NCBI GenBank assembly: GCA_937934275.1
Contig: CALHAM010000069.1
Coordinates: 1-38,308 of the forward strand
Direction of reading: 5' to 3'
Length of the DNA stretch: 38,308 bases
DNA from: an uncultured Saprospiraceae bacterium
Lineage (GTDB): Bacteria; Bacteroidota; Bacteroidia; Chitinophagales; Saprospiraceae
The first letter of the stretch is position 1. The number at the start of each line of letters is the position of its first letter. A program made the position numbers and the translations under genes. Positions 7,710 through 15,662 of this stretch are shown here, one piece after another. Below the pieces are notes generated by a model. The model searched no databases. It was not told the DNA's origin and worked only from the letters and a program-made list of their open reading frames with translations.

Positions 7710-8942
7710 TTAGCCGCCGATGCCGAGGGCCTGCAGGGTTTCGATGTCCACGTTTCCGTCGGCGGGCAGGTCGTATTCGCGCTGAAATTGCTGGATGGCA
7801 GCTTTGGTTTGAGCATTCATGACGCCATCGGTGCGCCCGCTGTAGTAACCGCGCACCTTGAGGGCTTCTTGAATTTGCCGGATGTTAAGTTCGGTAAGTT
7901 TTTCCTCGCACAGCACCTCTCGCCAGGTCCAGTAGCCGCCCTGGCGCACGAGGCGGCGCTTCAGCACAGTCGTGTATTCGGCGGGCATGGTCCGTACTTC
8001 CAGCCTGCCGTCGTGCACTAAGACTTTTCGCTCGATGGGCGCGTAAACAGGTGGCACCGTGTCGGCTTCTATGCGCGCTTCTTGGCGCAGTACTTTGCGC
8101 CGCAGCGTCAGGTACTCGTCGCGAGCCTCGGCGGTGGTGGGCAGCGCCGACTGGCCCGGGCGCAGTTGCCAGCGGGTGATGATCTGAAATTGGCCTGCCT
8201 CTACGCGCTCGATGGCCTGGGCAGGCGCCAAGAGCCGCTCTACGGGCATCGGCTTCGTTTTGGCCGGTACAGAGGTATAGCGCACGCAGTCTTCGTCCGC
8301 TTCGCTATCGCATCCTACCGGCTCTTGGCGATAGACCGTTTGGGTCTTGGCAGGCATTTCTACTAAGCACCAAATCGCGCAGTTTTCAGGATCGGCTTCC
8401 AAACAGCCACCAGTAGCTTTCTTGCGCACCCAGTAGCGGCTTGCCGGCCGCACTTCTACCTCTTGAGGAACCCACTGATAGCGCGTGGGCAATACTTCCA
8501 CTTTTTGGTGCGCTGGCTCTACTACCACCGCTGCCTGCGCTGACTCCCATACCGGCTCGCTGACCGAAAACACGCGCACGGGCGGCTGGAGCCAGAGGGT
8601 TTCCTGCACAGCCACATAGGCCTCTGGGGCCGCCCCGTATGCTGCCGGCTTGAGCAGAATGCGCACCTCTTCTTCTTCCCATTGCGGCGCTACCGCCCGC
8701 AGGCGAACGTAAGCTGGGCGCACTTCATAGCTGTCTCTCCGCTCGACCAGCACCGGCGGTAAGGCCACCAACTCCTCCCGTTCGGGGCGCAAAACGATGT
8801 TTTCCGAAACCCATTCGTAGCGGTCAGGGACCAAACATTGCACATAGCAACGCCCTGGCTGCGCCTGCGGAAAATCGAACCGCTGGGCACGCAACGCGAC
8901 AGCGCCGAAAAGACACAGAATGAGAAAAAGCCCTCTGAACAT
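7710..8942 (-). CDS. Secreted repeat protein with C-terminal peptidoglycan-binding domain
   Basis: 410 residues from ATG 8942, chosen because it gives a signal peptide (MFRGLFLILCLFGAVALRAQ, cleavage near 20) and lies 28 bp past a TACCTTTG box; the frame is open upstream to 9131 but that crosses the promoter. Residues ~30-345 contain degenerate repeats built around a Tyr-x-x-Val/Pro turn and a basic β-strand ending in (V/L)-(R/K)-P-(A/E), for example VPDRYEWVSENIVLRPE (38-54), WEEEEVRILLKPA (88-100) and YQWVPQEVEVRPAS (155-168). Cysteines come in close pairs (32/36, 180/188/192, 211/219). Residues ~354-407 are a PG_binding_1 domain (IRQIQEALKVRGYYSGRTDG...). It probably sits in the periplasm or outer envelope bound to peptidoglycan. 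The repeat region matches no family I can name. Confidence 0.8.
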   Translation of the reverse strand: MFRGLFLILCLFGAVALRAQRFDFPQAQPGRCYVQCLVPDRYEWVSENIVLRPEREELVALPPVLVERRDSYEVRPAYVRLRAVAPQWEEEEVRILLKPAAYGAAPEAYVAVQETLWLQPPVRVFSVSEPVWESAQAAVVVEPAHQKVEVLPTRYQWVPQEVEVRPASRYWVRKKATGGCLEADPENCAIWCLVEMPAKTQTVYRQEPVGCDSEADEDCVRYTSVPAKTKPMPVERLLAPAQAIERVEAGQFQIITRWQLRPGQSALPTTAEARDEYLTLRRKVLRQEARIEADTVPPVYAPIERKVLVHDGRLEVRTMPAEYTTVLKRRLVRQGGYWTWREVLCEEKLTELNIRQIQEALKVRGYYSGRTDGVMNAQTKAAIQQFQREYDLPADGNVDIETLQALGIGG

Positions 8943-8970
8943 GGTGTATTCGACAGAACGTGAACAGCAG

Positions 8971-8978
8971 CAAAGGTA
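8971..8978 (-). promoter_or_regulatory. Bacteroidota -7 box TACCTTTG (minus strand)
   Basis: The complement of 8971-8978 reads TACCTTTG, a perfect TAnnTTTG. It sits 28 bp upstream of the ATG at 8942 of the peptidoglycan-binding protein gene, and is what excludes the longer open frame as the start. No clear -33 element. Confidence 0.6.
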
Positions 8979-9140
8979 GTGCTGTTTGTTGGGCGAAGGT
9001 TTTCGCAACCCAAAAGCGTTGTTGACCGCAGCGGCTTTTACGAGACCGAAGAGAAGAAAAATCCCAGCGCCAGCAAGGGCATAGCGTTGTAGCGGCGCTG
9101 AACGAAGCCGTGCAGCCGCTGTTTTACCCAAACAAAGGCG

Positions 9141-10175
9141 ATGACACGAGATCTATTTTTAATGCTTGTTCTGACGTTTCGAGGTTTGTATGCGCTAGCG
9201 CAGGGTACGCCCTACCCCGGCCAGTCGGCTACCGGTCCGGGTGGAGCAGATTATCGGCATTACGCAGTGGCGTTTTACGACGCCGGAAAACGCGCCGACG
9301 GCTTCTGGCTCTTTGAGCCCGCCGACCCTAAACCCGACTCGGCGCCAGTGGTGGTGTTCCTGCACGGCTATGGCGCTTACAACCCCATGGTGTACGGCAA
9401 ATGGATCAAACACTTGGTGGGTAAGGGAAATGTCGTCATCTATCCGCGTTACCAAAAAAACCTGCTGACACCTAGCCCCGACCGATTTCCGGCCAATGCG
9501 GCAAAGGGCATCCGCGATGCCTTGGCGCTGCTGCAAACGGGCGAGCACGTTCGGCCCATCATGGAGGGCGTGGGCTACTTTGGTCATTCGTACGGAGGTG
9601 TCATCGCCGCCAGCTTGGGCGTGCACTGGGCACAGCACCGCATCCCCAAGCCCGCCGCTATGTTGTTGGCTCAGCCGGGCACAGGGCCGCTTAAAGGCGC
9701 CCGCTTGCAAAGCTACGCCGGCCTTCCGCCCGACCTCAAGCTCCTCATCGTTGTTGGCGAAGACGACTACGTGGTGGGCTATGAATTCGGCAAGCGAGTG
9801 TTCGAGACGGCCGTCCACACCCCTCACCGAAATTTCATCATGCACCGGCGTGACACCAACGGCCAGCGCTGGATACAGGCCTCGCACGCCGAACCCTACT
9901 GCTACGACTTGGACTTCGACACCCAGGTGCGCAACTACACGGCCTTGCGCGTTTTGCAAGTGGGCCGCTTAGACGAAGTGGATTTCTACTGCTACTGGAA
10001 GTTGGGCGATGCCCTGCTGGAGTACAGCCGCACCGGCCGCTACGGCGACGTAGCCTTCGGCAACACGCCGGCCCAACGGTACATGGGAAAATGGCCCGAC
10101 GGACAACCCATACGCCCACTTTCCGTCTTTTTACCTAAGAGCGCTGAGGCCTCCTCGTTGCTCACCCGTCCTTGA
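9141..10175 (+). CDS. Secreted alpha/beta hydrolase
   Basis: 344 residues. A hydrophobic N-terminus (~1-20, ending ALAQG) looks like a signal peptide. The alpha/beta-hydrolase core shows the oxyanion-hole HGYG (75-78), the nucleophile elbow G-H-S-Y-G with S150, an acid in VVGEDDY (D208/D209) and a late histidine in ASHAEPY (H249), so the triad looks complete. Most similar in layout to the dienelactone-hydrolase/PET-hydrolase-like serine esterases; the substrate is unknown. It is divergent from the peptidoglycan-binding protein gene with a 198-bp gap in which I see no clear plus-strand promoter. No T9SS sorting domain is present at the C-terminus, so a periplasmic location is likely. Confidence 0.8.
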   Translation: MTRDLFLMLVLTFRGLYALAQGTPYPGQSATGPGGADYRHYAVAFYDAGKRADGFWLFEPADPKPDSAPVVVFLHGYGAYNPMVYGKWIKHLVGKGNVVIYPRYQKNLLTPSPDRFPANAAKGIRDALALLQTGEHVRPIMEGVGYFGHSYGGVIAASLGVHWAQHRIPKPAAMLLAQPGTGPLKGARLQSYAGLPPDLKLLIVVGEDDYVVGYEFGKRVFETAVHTPHRNFIMHRRDTNGQRWIQASHAEPYCYDLDFDTQVRNYTALRVLQVGRLDEVDFYCYWKLGDALLEYSRTGRYGDVAFGNTPAQRYMGKWPDGQPIRPLSVFLPKSAEASSLLTRP

Positions 10176-10188
10176 AAGGCCGCAGCCT

Positions 10189-10223
10189 TTTGCTGGATAA
10201 TCCGAAAGGCCTCTCTACCTTTG
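10189..10223 (+). promoter_or_regulatory. Promoter of asnS (TTTG-N23-TACCTTTG)
   Basis: A perfect -7 box TACCTTTG lies at 10216-10223, with TTTG at 10189-10192 as a possible -33 element. The 23-base spacer is at the long end for Bacteroidota promoters. The predicted transcript start near 10230 leaves a ~70-nt leader before the asnS ATG at 10300. Confidence 0.55.
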
Positions 10224-10299
10224 CCCGCCCTTTCGTTGGGCCGGCCAACGGAGGTTTTGCCTTTGACCTACACCTGCCGGCAGTGTGTTCACAAACAAC

Positions 10300-11748
10300 A
10301 TGAAACGGACGAAAATCGCTGAAGTCTTATCCAAGGAGCCTATTGGTCAAGAGGTGTTGGTAAAGGGCTGGGTCAGGGCCTTTCGCAACAACCAATTCAT
10401 TGCGCTCAACGATGGCTCCTGCGCCCGACACTTACAGGTGGTCGTGAACCCAGAACATTTAGACGAGCAAACACTTCACCGCATTAAGTTTGGCGCAGCT
10501 GTTGGCGCCAAAGGGCAAGTAGTGCAAAGCCTGGGCAAAGGGCAACGCGTGGAAGTGGAAGCCCGCGAAATTTTCATCTACGGCGACTGCAACCCGGAGC
10601 AATACCCGCTCCAGCCCAAGAAGCAATCGCTGGAGTTTTTGCGCGAGCATGCGCATTTGCGCTTCCGAACGAACACCTTCGGCGCCGTCTTTCGCGTGCG
10701 CCACGCGCTGGCATACGCCGTGCACCAATTTTTCCACGAGCGCGGCTTCTTCTACCTGCACACGCCCATCATCACGGCCAGCGACGCTGAGGGCGCCGGC
10801 GAAATGTTCCGCGTAACAACGCTACCCTTAGAAAACGTACCTCGAACGCCCGATGGCCAAGTGGACTACCAACAAGATTTCTTCGGGCGCCCTACCAATC
10901 TGACGGTGTCGGGCCAACTGGAAGCCGAACTGGGCGCGCTGGCCCTGGGCGAAGTGTACACCTTTGGCCCCACCTTTCGCGCGGAAAAATCCAACACCAC
11001 CCGCCACCTGGCGGAATTTTGGATGATCGAACCCGAAGTAGCTTTTGCCGACTTGGAAGACAACGCAGACCTGGCGGAAGCCATGCTGCAGTACCTATGC
11101 CGCTACACCCTAGAACACTGCGCGGAAGACCTGCAAATCTTGGAAGAGCGCCTCTTAGAGGAAGAAAAAGCAAAGCCACAGGAGCAGCGCTCCCCCATGC
11201 CGTTGCGCGAAAAAATTCGCTTCGTGGTGGACAACCGCTTCGAGCGCCTCACTTACACGGAAGCCATTGAAATCCTGAAGCATTCGCCGCCTAACAAAAA
11301 GGGCAAGTTTCAGTTCCCCATCGAAAGTTGGGGGGCTGACCTCCAGAGCGAACACGAGCGCTACTTGGTGGAGAAGCACTTCCGAAAGCCCGTTATCCTG
11401 ACTCACTATCCAGCGGGCATCAAAGCCTTCTACATGCGGCTGGACGATCCCAAGGAGGGAGTACCCGGCCCAACCGTGGCTGCTATGGATATCCTCTTCC
11501 CGGGCATTGGCGAAATCGTTGGCGGCTCACAGCGCGAGGAGCGGCTTGAGGTGCTGCAGCAAAGGATGCGCGACATGCACATTCCGGAGGAGGAACTGTA
11601 CTGGTTTTTAGACACGCGCCGCTTTGGCACGTGCCCCCACGCGGGCTTTGGGCTGGGCTTCGAGCGGTTGGTGCAATTCGTTACGGGCATGAGCAACATC
11701 CGCGACGTCATTGCTTTTCCGCGTTATCCGGGCAATGCAGAATTTTGA
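10300..11748 (+). CDS. asnS: Asparaginyl-tRNA synthetase
   Basis: 482 residues from ATG 10300 (MKRTKIAEVL, the usual AsnRS N-terminus); an in-frame ATG five codons earlier is less likely. It charges tRNA-Asn with asparagine in the cytoplasm. The N-terminal OB-fold anticodon-binding domain (~16-110, VKGWVRAFRNNQFIALNDGS) is followed by the class II catalytic core. Motif 2 is FRAEKSNTTRHLAEF (226-240) and motif 3 is GLGFERL (451-457). Length and motifs are those of bacterial AsnRS rather than AspRS, which lacks the TRHLAEFW...E pattern and has a GAD insertion. panC starts 6 bp after the stop, so they are likely co-transcribed. Confidence 0.97.
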   Translation: MKRTKIAEVLSKEPIGQEVLVKGWVRAFRNNQFIALNDGSCARHLQVVVNPEHLDEQTLHRIKFGAAVGAKGQVVQSLGKGQRVEVEAREIFIYGDCNPEQYPLQPKKQSLEFLREHAHLRFRTNTFGAVFRVRHALAYAVHQFFHERGFFYLHTPIITASDAEGAGEMFRVTTLPLENVPRTPDGQVDYQQDFFGRPTNLTVSGQLEAELGALALGEVYTFGPTFRAEKSNTTRHLAEFWMIEPEVAFADLEDNADLAEAMLQYLCRYTLEHCAEDLQILEERLLEEEKAKPQEQRSPMPLREKIRFVVDNRFERLTYTEAIEILKHSPPNKKGKFQFPIESWGADLQSEHERYLVEKHFRKPVILTHYPAGIKAFYMRLDDPKEGVPGPTVAAMDILFPGIGEIVGGSQREERLEVLQQRMRDMHIPEEELYWFLDTRRFGTCPHAGFGLGFERLVQFVTGMSNIRDVIAFPRYPGNAEF

Positions 11749-11754
11749 GCTCTT

Positions 11755-12609
11755 ATGCGCCTTTTTGAAACGATTGCCGACCTTCGGGAATGGCTTCTCG
11801 AGCAGCGCCGCTCGGGCCACAGCATTGGCTTTGTTCCCACTATGGGCGCCCTACACCTTGGGCATTTGTCGCTGGTGCGCGCCGCCGAAGCCGCCGGAGA
11901 TGTGTCGGTGGTCAGCATCTTTGTCAACCCGACGCAGTTTAACGATCCCGAAGACCTGCGCCGCTATCCGCGCACGCCCGAACGCGATGCGACACTGCTA
12001 CAAGAGGCGGGCTGTCGGGCGCTTTTTAGACCTGATGTCGAGGAAATCTACCCGCCCGGCCAAGATTTGACCGTGCGCCTTGACTTTGGCCCCCTGACCG
12101 AAGTCATGGAGGGCCAATATCGCCCTGGTCATTTCCAGGGCATGGTAACGGTGGTGAAGCGCTTGCTGGACATCGTGCAGCCGCAGCGACTGTACATGGG
12201 GCAAAAGGACTTTCAACAATTGACCATCGTAAGGGCCATGTTGCAGCGCTTGGCTATACCCGTTGAGCTGGTCGCATGCCCTACCGTGCGCGAGCCTGAT
12301 GGCCTGGCCATGTCGAGCCGAAACGAGCGTCTAACGCCTGAGATGCGCGCTGCGGCGCCTGCCCTTTTTCGCGCGCTTGCGGCAGCGCGAGAGGGCTGCT
12401 TGGCCGGCATGGCCATCGCTCAGATTCGACCAATGGCTATGCGCATTCTGAAAGATGCCGGCCTTCGCCCTGAATACTTCGAACTGGTGGACGGATGTAC
12501 TCTCCTACCTGTAGAAGACCCAAGTACTTGCCCGTTCTTAGTGGCCTGTGCTGCCGCTTGGGCAGGCGATGTGCGCTTGATCGACAATCTCATCGTTAAA
12601 GAAACGTGA
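11755..12609 (+). CDS. panC: Pantothenate synthetase (pantoate--beta-alanine ligase)
   Basis: 284 residues, full family length. It condenses pantoate and beta-alanine with ATP (AMP-forming) to give pantothenate, a precursor of coenzyme A. The nucleotidyltransferase motif HLGH (34-37) follows FVPTMGALH. Other signatures are FVNPTQFN (56-63, pantoate pocket), YMGQKDFQQ (147-155) and the KMSKS-like MSSRN (186-190). It begins 6 bp after asnS, so it probably shares the asnS promoter. nadC lies 106 bp downstream in the same direction. Confidence 0.97.
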   Translation: MRLFETIADLREWLLEQRRSGHSIGFVPTMGALHLGHLSLVRAAEAAGDVSVVSIFVNPTQFNDPEDLRRYPRTPERDATLLQEAGCRALFRPDVEEIYPPGQDLTVRLDFGPLTEVMEGQYRPGHFQGMVTVVKRLLDIVQPQRLYMGQKDFQQLTIVRAMLQRLAIPVELVACPTVREPDGLAMSSRNERLTPEMRAAAPALFRALAAAREGCLAGMAIAQIRPMAMRILKDAGLRPEYFELVDGCTLLPVEDPSTCPFLVACAAAWAGDVRLIDNLIVKET

Positions 12610-12715
12610 GGATTGCGCAATACTCCTGCCCAATGGCTTTAAAGCCCTCAGGTGCTAAAGTCGCTTTGGGTGTCGGTAAACACTCCTCTGAAAAAATGGC
12701 CAACCCATCACCTGT

Positions 12716-13585
12716 ATGAGACCTGCCAACATCACCGACGAACACCTCCGCGAGTTCATCGCCGCTGGTCTGCGCGAGGACGTCGGCCCAGGCGACTACA
12801 CCTCGCTGGCTACCATACCCCCTGATCACCGCAGCCGAGCAGTGCTCAAAGTCAAAGATTACGGTATTCTGGCTGGCGTTGAATTGGCGGAGCACATCTT
12901 CCGCTATTTAGACCCGGATGTGCGCTTCACAGCTCATAAAACCGACGGCGATGATGTTTTCTATGGCGACGAGGCCTTCGAGGTAGAAGGCCGAACACGA
13001 GCAATCTTGCAAGGTGAACGCTTGGCGCTCAACACCTTACAGCGCATGAGCGGCATCGCCACACTGGCCAGTCGCTTCGCCTTTGAGGTGGGCGACCTAC
13101 CCGTCAAGGTGCTCGATACTCGCAAAACCACCCCGCTCATCCGCTTCATAGAAAAGTGGGCCGTCCACATCGGCGGCTGCCATAATTACCGCTGGGGCCT
13201 CTACGACCGCATCATGATTAAAGACAACCACGTAGACGCCTGTGGCGGCATCCGACCCGCCGTTGAGCGCGTGCACCGCTATTTGCGGGAAAACCAACTC
13301 GACCTGGAGATCACCGTAGAGGTGCGCAACTTAGTCGAACTGTATGAAGTCCTCGAAGTCGGCGGAATTCACCGCATTATGTTCGACAACTTCGACCTGC
13401 CCATCCTGGTCGAAGCCGTGGCCATTGTGAACCACCGATTTGAAACAGAAGCCTCTGGCGGCATCACCCTCTTCAACGTCCGCCGCTACGCGCTCACCGG
13501 CGTAGACTACGTCTCTTCCGGAGCGCTTACCCACTCGGCTCAACCGTTGGATATGAGTTTGAAGATCCGAGAGGTTAGGGCTTAA
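12716..13585 (+). CDS. nadC: Nicotinate-nucleotide pyrophosphorylase (quinolinate phosphoribosyltransferase)
   Basis: 289 residues. It converts quinolinate and PRPP to nicotinate mononucleotide in de novo NAD synthesis. Signatures: EDVGPGDYTS (21-30), ERLALNTLQRMSGIAT (101-116), DTRKTTP (134-140), the variant GGCHNYRWGLYDRIMIKDNH (153-172) with the conserved H-x-R and K-D/E-N-H, and EVRN (~202). The 106-bp gap after panC has no strong TAnnTTTG box, so it may be read through from the asnS promoter or have a weak own promoter. No nadA/nadB is nearby. Confidence 0.97.
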   Translation: MRPANITDEHLREFIAAGLREDVGPGDYTSLATIPPDHRSRAVLKVKDYGILAGVELAEHIFRYLDPDVRFTAHKTDGDDVFYGDEAFEVEGRTRAILQGERLALNTLQRMSGIATLASRFAFEVGDLPVKVLDTRKTTPLIRFIEKWAVHIGGCHNYRWGLYDRIMIKDNHVDACGGIRPAVERVHRYLRENQLDLEITVEVRNLVELYEVLEVGGIHRIMFDNFDLPILVEAVAIVNHRFETEASGGITLFNVRRYALTGVDYVSSGALTHSAQPLDMSLKIREVRA

Positions 13586-13604
13586 AAGTGAAAAGTGAAA
13601 AATG
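13584..13604 (+). repeat. Heptanucleotide tandem repeat (AAAAGTG)
   Basis: Two perfect AAAAGTG units (13584-13590, 13591-13597) and one variant AAAAATG (13598-13604) start within the nadC stop codon and run into the following gap. Confidence 0.7.
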
Positions 13605-13839
13605 TAGGGCGTCTGGGCGGGTGTGAAGAACCCCATAGGGCTGGCCGCGTCTGTAGAAGCTTCGACGGGAGCAGGGCTTCCTTTCGCACACGCTGTCGCT
13701 TGACTTGATCGGTAGCCGATCGCCTCGGTAAAAAAGAAGTCTTTGACGCCAAATGGCAAAAGCCGTGGGAACACCCCCTAAAGGAAGCAGGTAGATTTGC
13801 TGGAGCATTTTTGTTTCACAAAAAAAATATAACCAACGT
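13605..13839. other. Non-coding gap with dyads between nadC and the T9SS cargo gene
   Basis: I find no credible gene here. The gap holds CCCATAGGG (an imperfect hairpin core at about 13632-13640), a GAAGCTTC palindrome near 13656-13663, and the dyad GATCGG-TAG-CCGATC at 13707-13721. The segment ACCCCATAGGGCTG ... CTGTAGAAGC reminds me of dispersed intergenic repeats seen in Bacteroidota genomes, but there is no second copy in this window to confirm it. Confidence 0.35.
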
Positions 13840-15561
13840 ATGAAACCTGCTTTACTCTCGAGCCTGTTTGTGGTGTGGATGGCAAGCGCACCACAAGCAC
13901 AGACCTTTCTGCCCTACTTCCAGGGCGCCACTTACAACGCTCCTTGCCCTTTTAACCCCGATGTTACCCTCGCGCAAATTAAGGGTTGGATGGTCTACCA
14001 GACCACCAACGGCCGCTGGGACGGGCCTGTAGACTCCAGCCGATGCATCGGCGTTCATAAGAGCAGCCCTATTAGCCAGGCGTTTCGCATAAACTTGGCG
14101 CAAATCAACCCTCAACAACCGCTCTTTGTCAAGGCTCGATTAGACTCCTTCCCAGCCTTAGATACCCTCACCCCTAATATGCCTTATGTCATCAATGCCG
14201 CATATTCCATCGGGCCTACGACGCTGAATGTGAAAAAAGGCAGCGATTGCCCCGACGAATTGTGTACGGGCGTGCTCCTGGGCATCGCCATCCCCGACGA
14301 AAACGGCACGCCTCAAGCGGCTACGCGCTACCAAACCGGGATAGCTGGCCAAGGCCACGGCGGCTTTATTATGGATTGCTTCCCTACCGAGCGCTTCGAG
14401 GGGCAGCGCATCCGCATAGCGGTCATGAAGTTTACCTTAGCCGATACCGCCTTTTCGCCCAGCGCATATTTAGAGTTTTATGTGCCCCAAGTAGAACCCT
14501 TCTTCTTAGGCCCAGACTTTGTGGGCTACGTTACCGAAGTGGCAGCCCTAAAAAACCCGATTGGCATAGAGCAGGTTAGCGCTACGCCTAACCCGTGGAG
14601 CAGTGTTTTTATCGGCCTTTACACAGCAGTTACTTATCCTAGCCCGCAGCATCTGTCTTATATCGAGGCCTTTCCGGTGCCCAATGTAGCGATGCCTCAA
14701 AACATCACGCTGACGGTGAGCGAGGGCCAAGTACTGGAGATGCAGCCCTTTGCCCAATTTCGCGGCGGTCTTACGCTGAACAGTACTGAGGAGCGGCATG
14801 CGTTCACCCTTCTAAACAACGGCGGCGAATTGTGCCTAAACTTTGTGGACCTCATCTTCGAAAGCGGCAATGCGCTGCACCACGCCAGCGGCCGCATTAG
14901 CGTGAACAACGCCTACGCGTGTATGCAGTTTAAGAAAGGCGGCGAACTGCGCCTTTTAGAAGGCACTTCTCTGCACTACGGCAGCCATGGGTCGGGCATG
15001 CTGGTCGTGTGTGCCGACGGGGCGCTGGTATTGGAGCGCAATACTACCTTGACAATAGACGCCCTGTTGCAGATCAGCGAATGCGACGACGCGCTGCCGC
15101 CCGCTCATGTGTACGTGGACCTACCGCCCGGAGCGCGACTGGCTTTTACGGAACACGCCCGCATCACCAATCGCTTTTCGAAAGGGCAAAACATGCGCCT
15201 ACGCGTGCGCATGCTGGGCGGCACCCTCGACGATGCAGCGCTGGACGCCGACAGCCGTGCACTTCTTGAGCGCATCTATCCACAACCAGCCTCTACTTGG
15301 GCCGACAATGTGCACATTACCCCTAATCCCTTTCGTCACCGGTTAACCCTGGCATACACGGCCGAGCGGGAAGGCGAAACGCTAAGGGCGCGCTGGTTCG
15401 ACACCTCCGGGCGCCTGCTGGCCGAAGAGGCGCTGCGCGCTACGCGCGGCATTAATGAGTGGGCACTCCGGGCTTTGCCCGCTGAGGATGGGCTTTATTT
15501 TCTCGAAGTGCAATCAGAAGAGGGGCATCGCACTGTGCACAGGGTATTCAGGGGGCAGTAG
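13840..15561 (+). CDS. Secreted protein with T9SS type A C-terminal sorting domain
   Basis: 573 residues. A signal peptide (~1-21, ending APQAQ) directs Sec export. The C-terminal ~81 residues (493-573: ITPNPFRHRLTLAY ... WFDTSGRLL ... LPAEDGLYFLEV) are a type A T9SS sorting domain: the P-N-P-F turn, a G-R-L strand pair and a final G-x-Y-F/L-x-x-V. The domain is recognised by the T9SS outer-membrane translocon and normally removed by the PorU sortase as the protein is attached to the surface or released. The middle (~270-470) has repeated short β-strands (LTLNSTEERHAF, GELCLNF, GELRLLEGT, GALVLERNTTL), like a right-handed β-helix. No catalytic motif is recognised; cargo function unknown. Confidence 0.88.
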   Translation: MKPALLSSLFVVWMASAPQAQTFLPYFQGATYNAPCPFNPDVTLAQIKGWMVYQTTNGRWDGPVDSSRCIGVHKSSPISQAFRINLAQINPQQPLFVKARLDSFPALDTLTPNMPYVINAAYSIGPTTLNVKKGSDCPDELCTGVLLGIAIPDENGTPQAATRYQTGIAGQGHGGFIMDCFPTERFEGQRIRIAVMKFTLADTAFSPSAYLEFYVPQVEPFFLGPDFVGYVTEVAALKNPIGIEQVSATPNPWSSVFIGLYTAVTYPSPQHLSYIEAFPVPNVAMPQNITLTVSEGQVLEMQPFAQFRGGLTLNSTEERHAFTLLNNGGELCLNFVDLIFESGNALHHASGRISVNNAYACMQFKKGGELRLLEGTSLHYGSHGSGMLVVCADGALVLERNTTLTIDALLQISECDDALPPAHVYVDLPPGARLAFTEHARITNRFSKGQNMRLRVRMLGGTLDDAALDADSRALLERIYPQPASTWADNVHITPNPFRHRLTLAYTAEREGETLRARWFDTSGRLLAEEALRATRGINEWALRALPAEDGLYFLEVQSEEGHRTVHRVFRGQ

Positions 15562-15572
15562 CCGCAGCCTTT

Positions 15573-15588
15573 TTTAGCGGCCGCTAAA
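15573..15588. promoter_or_regulatory. 16-bp perfect palindrome TTTAGCGGCCGCTAAA
   Basis: A perfect palindrome 11 bp after the T9SS cargo stop and 75 bp before the MMPL gene start. It could form a short hairpin (6-bp stem, 4-base loop) that ends the upstream transcript, or be an operator. A degenerate -7 box AACTTTTG (15587-15594) overlaps its right end, so a bound protein would cover the promoter. Confidence 0.4.
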
Positions 15589-15662
15589 CTTTTGGCAGCA
15601 GCGCTCGTTTTGGCAGCCATCGGAGCACCTGAGACTTGCCAAACCCTTTCCCGTTGCTGCTT

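Noticed and set aside
8943-9131. Longer start of the peptidoglycan-binding protein
   Set aside because: It would begin upstream of the TACCTTTG box and bury the signal peptide in the interior.
15636-15662. TTG start of the MMPL exporter nine codons upstream
   Set aside because: ATG 15663 gives a normal amphipathic start directly before the first membrane helix.
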